DNA of 64,000 bases from the NCBI GenBank assembly GCA_964483105.1, contig CAYZZU010000010.1, forward strand, positions 13,441-77,440. The letters are read 5' to 3'. Shown here in pieces: positions 16,324 through 24,986 of this stretch. Source of the DNA: CAYZZU01 sp964483105 (GTDB lineage Bacteria; CG2-30-53-67). The notes under the pieces were generated by a model. That model was not told where the DNA came from. It searched no databases and saw only the letters and a list, made by a program, of their open reading frames with translations. The position numbers and the translations under genes are program-made. Within the stretch, counting starts at the first letter, position 1, and the number at the start of each line of letters is the position of its first letter.

Positions 16324-17069
16324 TTATTCTCAAACATCCGGAGGAGGTGGAAAAACTGTACCGGGCCAACCAGATTGTGGCCCATCTTCTGGAACGGTTT
16401 GAGGAATGGATTCAGCCCGGCATCACCACGCTGGAACTGGATCGGATGGCCGAAGAATATATCCTGAAGCACAAGGCGGTGCCGGCCTTCAAGGGATATC
16501 GTGGTTATCCGGCCACGCTCTGTACCTCGGTCAATGAGGTGGTGGTCCATGGGATTCCCTCAAAACAGGTGCTGAAGGAAGGGGATCTGATCAGTATTGA
16601 TGTGGGAGCGGTTCTGGACGGATATTACGGCGATGCGGCACGAACCTACCCGGTGGGGTCGGTTTCCCGTGAGGTGGAACGCCTGATCCGGGTGACGCGG
16701 GAAGCTCTATACCGTGGGATCGAACAGGCGACGGTGGAGAAGAGACTCTTTGATATTTCCTCCGCCATTCAGAGCTATGTGGAGCACCACTCCTATTCTG
16801 TAGTGCGGGCCTTTGTCGGACATGGTATCGGGCGAAACCTGCACGAGGAACCCCAGGTTCCGAATTTCGGAATGCCGCATCGGGGACCGAGACTCAAGGC
16901 GGGGATGGTCCTGGCGATCGAGCCGATGGTGAACATGGGGGATTGGGAGGTGAATGTGCTGCAGGATCAGTGGACCACGGTCACGGCGGACGGGAGTCTT
17001 TCAGCCCATTTTGAACATTCGGTAGCCATTTTAAATCACGATACGCGGATCCTGAGTCGGGTATCGTGA
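16320..17069 (+). CDS. map: Methionine aminopeptidase, type I
   Basis: Removes the initiator methionine from nascent proteins. The 249 residues contain the five metal ligands at D94, D105, H168, E201 and E232, with the same spacing as the E. coli enzyme, and no SH3-like N-terminal extension. The secY-adk-map-infA order is standard and fits ribosome-linked processing. Confidence 0.97.
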   Translation: MIILKHPEEVEKLYRANQIVAHLLERFEEWIQPGITTLELDRMAEEYILKHKAVPAFKGYRGYPATLCTSVNEVVVHGIPSKQVLKEGDLISIDVGAVLDGYYGDAARTYPVGSVSREVERLIRVTREALYRGIEQATVEKRLFDISSAIQSYVEHHSYSVVRAFVGHGIGRNLHEEPQVPNFGMPHRGPRLKAGMVLAIEPMVNMGDWEVNVLQDQWTTVTADGSLSAHFEHSVAILNHDTRILSRVS

Positions 17070-17100
17070 CCGGACCGGTGGAGTGACGGAAAGGGCGATT

Positions 17101-17319
17101 ATGGCGAAAGAAGCATCGATAGAGGTCGAGGGGACGGTACTGGAACCGCTTCCCAATGCCATGTTTCGTGTTGAACTGGAGAATGGGCATAAGATACTGG
17201 CTCATATTTCGGGAAAGATGCGCATGCATTATATCAAGATTCTTCCGGGGGACAAGGTGAAGGTGGAGCTCTCCCCCTATGACCTGACGCGCGGAAGGAT
17301 CGTCTATCGCCACAAGTAA
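17101..17319 (+). CDS. infA: Translation initiation factor IF-1
   Basis: OB-fold factor that blocks the ribosomal A site during initiation. ATG 17101 gives the family's exact length of 72 residues, MAKEASIEVEGTVLEPLPNAMF, with HISGKMRMHYIKILPGDKV and the YDLTRGRIVYR end. GTG 17083 in frame would add six residues not seen in the family. Directly followed by rpmJ (17 bp). Confidence 0.97.
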   Translation: MAKEASIEVEGTVLEPLPNAMFRVELENGHKILAHISGKMRMHYIKILPGDKVKVELSPYDLTRGRIVYRHK

Positions 17320-17336
17320 CGAAGAAAGGAAGATCC

Positions 17337-17450
17337 ATGAAGGTCAGGGCATCGGTTCGAAAAATCTGCGAGAAGTGCAAGATTATCAAACGGAAGGGGG
17401 TTGTCCGTGTGATTTGTGTCAATCCCCGACACAAGCAGCGGCAAGGATAG
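17337..17450 (+). CDS. rpmJ: 50S ribosomal protein L36 (bL36), zinc-binding form
   Basis: The smallest ribosomal protein, 37 residues (MKVRASVRKICEKCKIIKR, ending PRHKQRQG). Zinc ligands are Cys11, Cys14, Cys27 and a C-terminal histidine. ATG 17337 has AAGGA about 8 bp upstream. Together with the zinc forms of S14, S4 and L24 here, this ribosome depends on zinc-bearing versions of these proteins. The order infA-rpmJ-rpsM is typical. Confidence 0.96.
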   Translation: MKVRASVRKICEKCKIIKRKGVVRVICVNPRHKQRQG

Positions 17451-17462
17451 CCTTTCCGGGAC

Positions 17463-17506
17463 CCCGACAGGATCGGACAAAAAACCCGACAGGATCGGAC
17501 AAAAAA
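17463..17506 (+). repeat. Perfect 22-bp tandem duplication between rpmJ and rpsM
   Basis: Two exact, abutting copies of a 22-bp unit (17463-17484 and 17485-17506). The unit begins CCCGACAGGATCGGAC and ends in six A residues. The second copy leads straight into the rpsM ribosome-binding site (GAGGAGAAGG). Identity suggests a recent duplication or an assembly artefact. Confidence 0.9.
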
Positions 17507-17519
17507 GAGGAGAAGGACC

Positions 17520-17909
17520 TTGGCAAGAATAGCAGGAGTAGACGTTCCGGACAGCAAACATGTTGAGATCGGCCTGACCTATATCTACGGCATCGGTAGG
17601 TCTCGTTCACGGGAAATCCTGGAAAAGGCGGGGGTGCAGGGGAATATCCGCGTACGGGATCTTACCAGCGATCAGGTCGGGAAGATCCGGGATGTAATTC
17701 TCGCCGATTATCGCGTGGAAGGGGACCTTCGCAAGGAAGTCTCCATGAGTATCAAGCGCCTCATGGACCTGGGAGTGTATCGGGGACTTCGGCACCGGAA
17801 AGGTTTACCCGCCCGCGGGCAGAGGACGCACACCAATGCCAGAACACGCAAGGGGCCGAGGCGAGGCATTGCCATCAAGGGAAAGAAGAAGCCTACGGCA
17901 AAGAAATAA
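17520..17909 (+). CDS. rpsM: 30S ribosomal protein S13 (uS13)
   Basis: Head protein that bridges to L5 and touches P-site tRNA. The 129 residues start ARIAGVDVP from TTG 17520 with GAGGAGAAGG upstream. Signature segments are LTYIYGIGRSRSREIL, DLGVYRGLRHRKGLPARGQRTHTNARTRKG, and a long basic tail. Head of the alpha cluster rpsM-rpsK-rpsD-rpoA-rplQ. Confidence 0.97.
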   Translation: MARIAGVDVPDSKHVEIGLTYIYGIGRSRSREILEKAGVQGNIRVRDLTSDQVGKIRDVILADYRVEGDLRKEVSMSIKRLMDLGVYRGLRHRKGLPARGQRTHTNARTRKGPRRGIAIKGKKKPTAKK

Positions 17910-17962
17910 CAGGGGCTGATATAAAAGCCACCAAGTGATTTGGCTGCTCGTCAGGAGGAAAT

Positions 17963-18358
17963 ATGGCGGATCCGAAGAGAAAATCAACGCGGAAGAAAAA
18001 AGAGAAAAAGAACATTCAGAATGCGGTGGCGCACATCAAGGCTACCTTCAACAACACGATCGTAACGATTTCGGATATAAGCGGCAATGTGATCGCGTGG
18101 TCTTCGGCGGGAGGACAGGGGTTTCGCGGAAGCCGGAAGAGTACTCCTTTCGCTGCGCAGGTGGCTGCCCAGGATGCCGCGCATAAGGCAATGGAGCATG
18201 GGGTACGTAAGGTGGATGTTCTGGTCAAGGGACCGGGAATCGGCAGGGAATCCGCTATCCGCGCCTTACAGGCGGCTGGATTGGATATTACCATGATCAA
18301 GGATGTGACTCCGATTCCTCATAACGGATGTCGCCCTCCGAAACGCCGTCGTGTCTGA
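17963..18358 (+). CDS. rpsK: 30S ribosomal protein S11 (uS11)
   Basis: Platform protein of the 30S subunit facing the Shine-Dalgarno helix. The 131 residues have a lysine-rich N-terminus (DPKRKSTRKKKEKKN), then AHIKATFNNTIVTISD, GQGFRGSRKSTPFAAQVAA and the C-terminal DVTPIPHNGCRPPKRRRV signature. ATG 17963 with AGGAGG upstream. Confidence 0.97.
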   Translation: MADPKRKSTRKKKEKKNIQNAVAHIKATFNNTIVTISDISGNVIAWSSAGGQGFRGSRKSTPFAAQVAAQDAAHKAMEHGVRKVDVLVKGPGIGRESAIRALQAAGLDITMIKDVTPIPHNGCRPPKRRRV

Positions 18359-18428
18359 GGAATCCGGGATCGCTTCGATGGATGGTATGTGAGAAACAAA
18401 ATGCTCAAACGGAACCGGGAGGTGTCAA

Positions 18429-19055
18429 TTGGCAAGATATAACGGTCCTGTCTGTCGGCTTTGCCGCAGGGAGGGAGAAAAGCTTTTTCTGAAGGGGGAA
18501 CGCTGCTACAAGGATAAGTGCAGTGTGGAGAGGAGATCGTATGCCCCGGGGCAACATGGGCAGCGCAGAGGAAAAATTTCGGATTATGGTCTCCAGCTGA
18601 GGGAAAAGCAGAAGGTTCGACGAATTTATGGTGTGCAGGAAAAACCCTTCCGGACTTGTTTCAAAAGGGCCGACCGGGAAAAAGGGATCACCGGTGAAAA
18701 CCTTCTTCGGGGGCTGGAGTCCCGTTTGGACAACGTCGTATATCGATGCTGTTTTGCCGACTCCCGCGCGGAGGCGCGCCATTTTGTCCGGCATGGCCAC
18801 TTCCAGGTCAATGGGAAAAAAGTCAGTATTCCTTCCTATCAGGTCCGCCCGGGGGATGAGATTACGCTTCGTCCCAAAAGCCGGAACATGGAACGGGTGA
18901 AAACCTGTTTTTCCGCCGTGGACCGACGTCAGGTGCCATCCTGGCTGGAAGTGGATAAGAAGGAGATGAAAGGGGTGATCAAGTCCCTGCCGACAAGGGA
19001 GGAAATCGCTCTTCCGGTTCAGGAGCAGCTTATTGTGGAACTCTACTCCAAGTAG
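18429..19055 (+). CDS. rpsD: 30S ribosomal protein S4 (uS4), zinc-binding form
   Basis: One of the first proteins to bind 16S rRNA; it represses the alpha operon in E. coli. TTG 18429 gives 208 residues. The N-terminal block has four cysteines (CRLCRREG, then CYKDKC), the zinc form of S4. The S4 RNA-binding domain follows from about residue 97 (LESRLDNVVYRCCFADSRAEAR). The 70-bp gap after rpsK shows no clear structure. Confidence 0.97.
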   Translation: MARYNGPVCRLCRREGEKLFLKGERCYKDKCSVERRSYAPGQHGQRRGKISDYGLQLREKQKVRRIYGVQEKPFRTCFKRADREKGITGENLLRGLESRLDNVVYRCCFADSRAEARHFVRHGHFQVNGKKVSIPSYQVRPGDEITLRPKSRNMERVKTCFSAVDRRQVPSWLEVDKKEMKGVIKSLPTREEIALPVQEQLIVELYSK

Positions 19056-19103
19056 GGATTTCCCCCTTTCCGTTATTCTTACTGTAGTGTAGGAGGTCAT
19101 CGA

Positions 19104-20114
19104 ATGGCGATGAAGCTGACAGGGTTTCAAAGGCCCCGGCGATTGGATTTTGAACCTGAAAAGATGTCGGATACCTACGGAAAATTCTTCGCTCAACCCT
19201 TTGAGCGGGGATTTGGTACGACAATCGGGAACTCTTTACGTCGAATTCTTCTTTCGCATATCGAGGGGGCGGCCATTACCTCCGTAAAGATTGAAGGCGT
19301 TCTGCATGAGTTTTCTACAATCCCCGGGGTGATGGAGGATGTCTCCGAGATCATCCTGAATCTCAAGGGCATCTACATCCGGATGCATACGGACAAACCG
19401 AAGGTGCTCCACTTGATTGCAAAGAACCAGGGGGTTGTCACGGCGGGGGATATTGAGACCGATGCCGATGTGGAGATTTTAAACCCGGAACATCCGATTG
19501 CTACCCTGGCAAAGGGCGCGGAGCTGGATATGCAGATGGATGTCCGCATGGGGCGGGGGTACGTTCCCGCCGGGGAGAACATGGAACGAAGGAAAACCAT
19601 CGGGGTCATTCCCGTGGATGCCACCTTCAGTCCGATCCAGAAAGTCAACTTCAAGGTTGAGAATGCCCGTGTGGGGCATGCAACCGATTACGACAAGGTG
19701 ATCCTTGAAGTATGGACCAACGGAACCATTAAACCGGATGACGCCATAGCCTACGCCGCGAAGATCCTGAAGGACTATATGTCTATCTTCATTAATTTTG
19801 AAGAGGAGATTGAAGAGGAACCTGCCGTGAATGAGCAGGATGAGCATCTTCGGGAATGCCTTCAGAAAAGTGTGGAGGAGCTGGAACTTTCCGTCCGTTC
19901 TTACAATTGTTTAAAGAAGGCGGAGATCAAGACCATTGCGGAACTGGTTCAGAAGACCGACAGTGAAATGCTGCGTACGAAGAATTTCGGACGAAAGTCG
20001 CTGAATGAAATCAAGGAATTACTCACTGAGATGGGACTTTCGCTCGGGATGAAGATTGACCCGGCTTTGTTGCAACCGAATCCTTCGAAGGAGGAGGATG
20101 CGGAGCGAGGCTGA
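19104..20114 (+). CDS. rpoA: DNA-directed RNA polymerase subunit alpha
   Basis: Scaffold for RNA polymerase assembly. The 336-residue protein has the N-terminal dimerisation domain (PFERGFGTTIGNSLRRILLSHI) and, after an acidic linker around residue 235, the C-terminal helix-hairpin-helix domain (SVRSYNCLKKAEIKTIAELVQK) that binds UP elements and activators. Both domains are complete. Usual position between rpsD and rplQ. Confidence 0.98.
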   Translation: MAMKLTGFQRPRRLDFEPEKMSDTYGKFFAQPFERGFGTTIGNSLRRILLSHIEGAAITSVKIEGVLHEFSTIPGVMEDVSEIILNLKGIYIRMHTDKPKVLHLIAKNQGVVTAGDIETDADVEILNPEHPIATLAKGAELDMQMDVRMGRGYVPAGENMERRKTIGVIPVDATFSPIQKVNFKVENARVGHATDYDKVILEVWTNGTIKPDDAIAYAAKILKDYMSIFINFEEEIEEEPAVNEQDEHLRECLQKSVEELELSVRSYNCLKKAEIKTIAELVQKTDSEMLRTKNFGRKSLNEIKELLTEMGLSLGMKIDPALLQPNPSKEEDAERG

Positions 20115-20144
20115 TTTCCATTGGATGCGTGAAAGGACGGAACC

Positions 20145-20600
20145 ATGCGACACAGAATCGCCGGGAGGCCCTTGGGGCGGACATCGAGCCACAGGGCGGC
20201 CCTGCTGAAAAATCTCGTATGCTCGTTGATCCGGTACGAGGCGATTGAGACGACCCTCCCGAAGGCCAAGGAACTTCGTTCCTTGGCGGATAAGATGGTC
20301 ACCCTTGGAAAGAAGGGGGATCTTGCTGCGAGGAGGCGCGCTTTCGCTACGCTTCAGGACCGTGACCTGGTGAAAAAACTTTTCGATGTCCTGGCTCCCC
20401 GTTTTCAGGAGAGAAACGGTGGATATACCCGGATTCTCCGGACCCGGACGCGGCCGGGAGACGGTGCGGTCATGGCCATGATCGAATATGTGGACCGGGA
20501 GCTGGTGCGGGAGAAAGGGGCTGCCGAGGCCGGTTCGGATGAGAAAAAAAGCGGCATCTTGAAAAAGGTCATGGGGAAGGGTGCGGGACGGAACGCCTAA
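20145..20600 (+). CDS. rplQ: 50S ribosomal protein L17 (bL17)
   Basis: Bacteria-specific protein near the tunnel exit. The core MRHRIAGRPLGRTSSHRAALLKNLV to MIEYVDRELV is standard, followed by a lysine- and glycine-rich tail that makes it 151 residues, longer than the E. coli protein (127). Its last 20 bp overlap the first possible start of psd. Last gene of the alpha operon; no terminator is visible after it. Confidence 0.96.
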   Translation: MRHRIAGRPLGRTSSHRAALLKNLVCSLIRYEAIETTLPKAKELRSLADKMVTLGKKGDLAARRRAFATLQDRDLVKKLFDVLAPRFQERNGGYTRILRTRTRPGDGAVMAMIEYVDRELVREKGAAEAGSDEKKSGILKKVMGKGAGRNA

Positions 20601-21561
20601 GAGGGCGTCTGGTTCCGAGACGGATGAAATTCCTTCTCCGGCGCCGTCCCGGGGAAGGAACGGCTTCGGTGTGCAATATTCCTCTGAATCTGAAGAGGAC
20701 ACGGATTTTTTGGATAAGAGATCGGTCGGCCCTGTTGTTTCTCCTCTCCTGAAGCTTTTCCCGGGTCTCCTTCTTTCCCGGATGAGCGGGATGCTGGGGC
20801 GGGTTCCTTTGCCCTACCCGTTGAACCTGCTGCTGATCCGTGTGTATTCCTTCCTGTATGGTGTCAATCTTTCGGAATCGGAGCGTTCTCCCTCACAGTA
20901 TTCTTCGTTGCAGTCCTTTTTTACCCGAAGACTCAGGGCGGAACTGCGGCCGCTGGATCCGGATCCGCGTAGCCTCCTTTCTCCCGTGGACGGACAGGTT
21001 GTCCGGGTCGGAGAGGTACAGGGAGGGAGCCTTCTTCAGGTGAAAGGGTGGCGCTACACCCTGGAGGCGTTGCTGAAGGATCCGATGTCGGCTTCCCGTT
21101 TTTCCGGGGGGACCGCCTGCACCCTCTACCTTTCCCCCGCGGATTGTCACCGGATTTACATGCCTCTGGATGGAACCGTAGTCTCTCTCCGTTATGTTCC
21201 GGGTAAGCTCTATCCGGTGAACCGTTTTTTCTTGAAGCGGATTCCGAATCTTTTTGTGATGAACGAACGGGTGATTCTCAATCTGGAAACCCGGATAGGT
21301 CCTGTCATCATGGTCCTGGTCGGAGCGACCAACGTGGGGAAAATCCGGATCCGATTTGATCCGGTTCGTCGATTGATGTCCCGGGGCGGTCCCTTTCAGA
21401 GAAGTTACCGTCCCGGAATTTCTCTGAAAAGGGGGGAGGAGGTCGGCTGCTTTGAGCTCGGGTCGACGGTGATCCTTCTTTTTGAAAAAGATCGAGTTCA
21501 ACTTTCCCTGGAGCAGGGCGCCCGGACGCGGATTCATGAAAAGATCGGTTTTATCTCTTGA
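20581..21561 (+). CDS. psd: Phosphatidylserine decarboxylase
   Basis: Membrane enzyme converting phosphatidylserine to phosphatidylethanolamine. The 326-residue frame contains the PSD domain from about residue 110 (SFFTRRLRAELRPL), the DCHRIYMPLDG motif and the LGST self-cleavage site with S295, which becomes the pyruvoyl group of the alpha subunit. GTG 20581 overlaps rplQ by 20 bp and has GGGGAAGG upstream. The first 40 or so residues are not conserved, and TTG 20710 is an alternative start. Its partner pssA lies at 31456. Confidence 0.92.
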   Translation: MRDGTPKRASGSETDEIPSPAPSRGRNGFGVQYSSESEEDTDFLDKRSVGPVVSPLLKLFPGLLLSRMSGMLGRVPLPYPLNLLLIRVYSFLYGVNLSESERSPSQYSSLQSFFTRRLRAELRPLDPDPRSLLSPVDGQVVRVGEVQGGSLLQVKGWRYTLEALLKDPMSASRFSGGTACTLYLSPADCHRIYMPLDGTVVSLRYVPGKLYPVNRFFLKRIPNLFVMNERVILNLETRIGPVIMVLVGATNVGKIRIRFDPVRRLMSRGGPFQRSYRPGISLKRGEEVGCFELGSTVILLFEKDRVQLSLEQGARTRIHEKIGFIS

Positions 21562-21632
21562 CGCGGTCCCGAGGGTTGGTTTAAGATCTCAGGGAATTTT
21601 TCGATGTTATCGAATTTCGTTGTGAGGAGACC

Positions 21633-23288
21633 ATGCGAAGCGATCAAGTCAAAAAAGGAGTGGAGCGGATTCCACACCGGGCCCTTCTACACGCAACGGG
21701 GGTGACCCGGTCCTCGTTGGAGCGACCCTTTGTCGGTGTGGCGACGAGCTTTACCGATTTGATCCCCGGCCATACCGGGATGCGGGATTTGGAGCGGTTT
21801 ATTGAAAAGGGGGTGCATACCGGTGGAGGGTATGCCTTCTTCTTCGGGGTCCCGGGGATTTGCGACGGGATTGCCATGGGACATCGGGGGATGCATTATT
21901 CGCTTCCATCCAGGGAACTGATTGCGGACATGGTTGAATCCGTGGCAGAGGCTCACGCCCTGGACGGGCTGGTCTTGTTGACGAATTGCGATAAAATCAC
22001 TCCGGGGATGTTGATGGCCGCCGGCCGCTTGAATATTCCCACCCTGGTGGTGACCGCCGGTCCCATGATGACCGGAAACTATAAACTGAAAAGGAGGTCC
22101 TTCGTCCGGGATGCCTATGAAACAATCGGTCTGGTTCGGAACAGGAAAATCGGACCGAAGGAACAGGGGTGCCTGGAGTTGGAGGCTTGCCCGGGACCCG
22201 GTTCCTGTCAGGGGCTCTATACAGCCAATACCATGGCCTGTGTGACCGAGACGCTGGGAATGTCCCTGACCGGATGTGCGACCAGTCTGGCCGCTTCCGC
22301 CAAGAAGAGGCGCATCGCCTTTGATAGTGGGGTGCGTATTGTTGAAATGATCAGGGAAAATCTCCTTCCCAGGGAGATTATGACTCAGAACGCCTTCGAG
22401 AATGCCATTCGGGTGGACATGGCCCTGGGAGGATCCACCAACACAGCCCTGCATATTCCGGCCATTGCTCATGACGCAGGGATTCACCTTTCCCTGGACC
22501 TGTTTGACAAGATCAGCCGGAAAACGCCTCATCTGACCAATCTGGAGCCTGCCGGCGACCATTTTATGGAGGATCTGGAATACGCCGGGGGAGTTCCCGC
22601 CGTTCTGAAAAGACTTCTGCGGAAGCTCAAGCCCGCCAAGACTGTGTCCGGGAAAGGAATCCTGGAGATCGCCCGCGAGGCCGAGGTCTGTGGAGACGAG
22701 GTCATTCGTCCTGTGAAAAAGGCCTATCATCCGGAGGGGGGGATCGCCGTTCTCCGGGGAAATCTGGCCCCGGATGGTTGCGTGGTCAAGCAAACTGCGG
22801 TTTCGGAAAAGATGTATCGCTTCACCGGAGTCGCCCGGGTTTTTGAGTCCGAGGAGGATGCCATGGCCGCCTTGCTGAAAAAGAAGATCCGGGGCGGTGA
22901 CGTGGTGGTCATCCGGTACGAAGGTCCCCGCGGAGGGCCCGGAATGCGGGAGATGCTGGCTCCCACGGCGACGGTTGTAGGACTCGGGATGGCGGAGGAG
23001 GTGGCTTTGATTACGGATGGACGCTTTTCCGGTGGTACCCGGGGTCCCTGTATCGGTCACATCTCACCGGAGGCCATGGAGGGTGGACCGATCGCGGTGG
23101 TACGGGATGGGGACCGGATTACCATCGATCTCCCCGGAAGGACGATCTCCCTGGACCTCTCCGATGAGGAGATCAAGCAGAGACTCGCGTCCTGGACACC
23201 TCCCCCACCCAAGGTCCGTGAGGGATGGCTGGCCCGGTATGCGAAGAATGTAACCTCCGCGTCCACCGGTGCCGTTATGCGCGGGTGA
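21633..23288 (+). CDS. ilvD: Dihydroxy-acid dehydratase
   Basis: Iron-sulfur enzyme of valine and isoleucine synthesis, dehydrating dihydroxy acids to 2-oxo acids. It has 551 residues, with cluster-binding cysteines in LLTNCDKITPGM and CPGPGSCQGLYTANTM, and the C-terminal DGRFSGGTRGPCIGH motif. It sits 4.8 kb upstream of ilvB, separated by phosphate-transport, cell-wall and cstA genes, so it probably belongs to a different transcript. Confidence 0.96.
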   Translation: MRSDQVKKGVERIPHRALLHATGVTRSSLERPFVGVATSFTDLIPGHTGMRDLERFIEKGVHTGGGYAFFFGVPGICDGIAMGHRGMHYSLPSRELIADMVESVAEAHALDGLVLLTNCDKITPGMLMAAGRLNIPTLVVTAGPMMTGNYKLKRRSFVRDAYETIGLVRNRKIGPKEQGCLELEACPGPGSCQGLYTANTMACVTETLGMSLTGCATSLAASAKKRRIAFDSGVRIVEMIRENLLPREIMTQNAFENAIRVDMALGGSTNTALHIPAIAHDAGIHLSLDLFDKISRKTPHLTNLEPAGDHFMEDLEYAGGVPAVLKRLLRKLKPAKTVSGKGILEIAREAEVCGDEVIRPVKKAYHPEGGIAVLRGNLAPDGCVVKQTAVSEKMYRFTGVARVFESEEDAMAALLKKKIRGGDVVVIRYEGPRGGPGMREMLAPTATVVGLGMAEEVALITDGRFSGGTRGPCIGHISPEAMEGGPIAVVRDGDRITIDLPGRTISLDLSDEEIKQRLASWTPPPPKVREGWLARYAKNVTSASTGAVMRG

Positions 23289-23358
23289 TCGGGCCGTCAG
23301 CGCTGGCAGTTCCCAGCCGGATCCGGATCATCCGGTTTGGAGTCTTGGAGTGCTTGCC

Positions 23359-23976
23359 ATGAAGATATTTCCTAAAAGTGTCGATTTTTTTGAAATCTTT
23401 GATCAGGCGGCGGACAACCTGACTGAGGCGACCAGTCGACTGGTGGAACTCTTTTCGAACTTCTCAAATCTGGAGGAGAAGGCGAAGGAGATCTACGAAC
23501 TGGAACAGAAAGGAGATACCCTGACGCACGAGGTCATGCGGAGGCTGAACAAGACCTTTGTGACTCCCATAGATCGCGAGGATATCCATGCCCTGGCGTC
23601 CCGTCTGGATGATGTCCTGGATCTGATCTGGGGGGCCGTGGACAGGATGAGCGTCTTCCGGATCAAGGAGAGCATGCCGGAGGCCCTGGAGATCGCCAAG
23701 GTTCTTCATACCACGACCGAGGTGATCGATCGATCCATCGGTTACCTCAAAGAAAAGAAATACACCTTTGTTCACGACAACTGCATCGAGATCAATCGTC
23801 TGGAAAACCAGGTGGACCGGATTTTCAGAGACGCTCTGGGCAGGCTTTTCGACGATGTCCAGGATCCTCTCATGATCATCAAATGGAAAGAGATCTATGA
23901 GCATTTTGAAAACGCGTCGGACCGGTGTGAGGATGTTGCGAATATTCTGGAAAGCATTGTCCTGAAACATGCCTGA
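23359..23976 (+). CDS. DUF47 (PhoU-like) Pit accessory protein
   Basis: The 205-residue, all-helical protein resembles the DUF47 family, PhoU-like proteins encoded beside Pit phosphate transporters and thought to regulate them. Conserved features are the FFEIFDQAADNLTEAT start, the helix with EKAKEIYELEQKGDTLTHEV, TPIDREDIHALASRLDDVLD, and the C-terminal WKEIYEHFENASDRCEDVAN. ATG 23359 is used; the frame is open 90 bp further upstream. It overlaps pit by 8 bp. Confidence 0.92.
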   Translation: MKIFPKSVDFFEIFDQAADNLTEATSRLVELFSNFSNLEEKAKEIYELEQKGDTLTHEVMRRLNKTFVTPIDREDIHALASRLDDVLDLIWGAVDRMSVFRIKESMPEALEIAKVLHTTTEVIDRSIGYLKEKKYTFVHDNCIEINRLENQVDRIFRDALGRLFDDVQDPLMIIKWKEIYEHFENASDRCEDVANILESIVLKHA

Positions 23977-24952
23977 AGCGATCCTTCTCATTGTGATCCT
24001 GGGAGTGGCCTTTGATATGAGCAACGGCTGGAACGATTCGGCCAATGCCATTGCCACCGTAGTTTCCACCCGCGTTCTGACACCTGCCAAGGCCGTGTTT
24101 CTTGCGGCGGGAATGAATATCCTGGGGGCCTTTTTTTCCACGGCCGTGGCCAAGACCATCGGGAAGGGGATCGTGGATCCGTCGGCGGTTACGACCCTGG
24201 TGGTGGCGGTGGCCCTGGTCTCCGGTTTTATCTGGAACACGGCCATGACCTGGGTCGGGATGCCGGTCAGCGCTTCTCACGCCCTGATCGGAAGTCTGAT
24301 GGGCGCCGGCGCCGCCTACGGGGGAACGGGAATCCTGGAGTATGCCGGACTCACCAAAATTTTCCTGGCACTCCTGATTTCTCCGTTCCTTGGAATTGTG
24401 TTCGGGTACGCGCTGATGCGGTTGATTCTGAAATTTTTCGGAAACCTTTCTCCAGGGAAGATCAACCGGGTGTCTGGCAGGCTTCAGCTTTTTTCCTCCT
24501 CCTTCATGGCTTTTTCCCACGGTTCCAATGACGCCCAGAAGGTGATGGGGATCATTACGCTTTCCCTGGTCAGCGGAGGAGTGATCGACACCCTGGATGT
24601 CCCCGCCTGGGTGATCCTGGTTTGTGGCCTGGCCATGGGACTGGGGACCGCCCTCGGGGGGTGGCGGGTGATCAAGACGATCGGGATCAATATGCTCAAG
24701 CTTGAACCGGTTCACGGATTCGCGGCCGAGACCTCGGCGAGTCTCATCATCATGGGGGCGAGCCACCTGGGTCTGCCGGTCAGTACGACTCATGTGATTT
24801 CCACGGCCATCATGGGAGTCGGTTCGACCAAACGGATGACGGCCGTCCGGTGGGGGGTCGCCGGGAAGATCGTCCTGGCCTGGGTCTTTACCCTCCCCAT
24901 GACCATGATCATGGCGTGGCTGTTCTGCAAGGGGGCACTCTGGATCTTTTAG
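23969..24952 (+). CDS. Low-affinity inorganic phosphate transporter, PiT family
   Basis: Inner-membrane phosphate (possibly metal-phosphate) symporter of 327 residues with about ten membrane segments. Both PiT signatures are present: N-terminal GWNDSANAIATVVSTRVLTP and C-terminal FAHGSNDAQK-like FSHGSNDAQKVMGI, plus the two inverted GMPVSASHALIGS and GLPVSTTHVIST loops. The start overlaps the DUF47 gene by 8 bp, so the two are almost surely one unit. Confidence 0.94.
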   Translation: MPEAILLIVILGVAFDMSNGWNDSANAIATVVSTRVLTPAKAVFLAAGMNILGAFFSTAVAKTIGKGIVDPSAVTTLVVAVALVSGFIWNTAMTWVGMPVSASHALIGSLMGAGAAYGGTGILEYAGLTKIFLALLISPFLGIVFGYALMRLILKFFGNLSPGKINRVSGRLQLFSSSFMAFSHGSNDAQKVMGIITLSLVSGGVIDTLDVPAWVILVCGLAMGLGTALGGWRVIKTIGINMLKLEPVHGFAAETSASLIIMGASHLGLPVSTTHVISTAIMGVGSTKRMTAVRWGVAGKIVLAWVFTLPMTMIMAWLFCKGALWIF

Positions 24953-24986
24953 AGAAGATGTCGGAAATGGCGGGGGTGAAGAGCAG

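Noticed and set aside
21687..23060. 457-codon minus-strand open frame opposite ilvD
   Set aside because: ilvD is certain; this frame is rich in Gly/His/Pro typical of antisense shadows.
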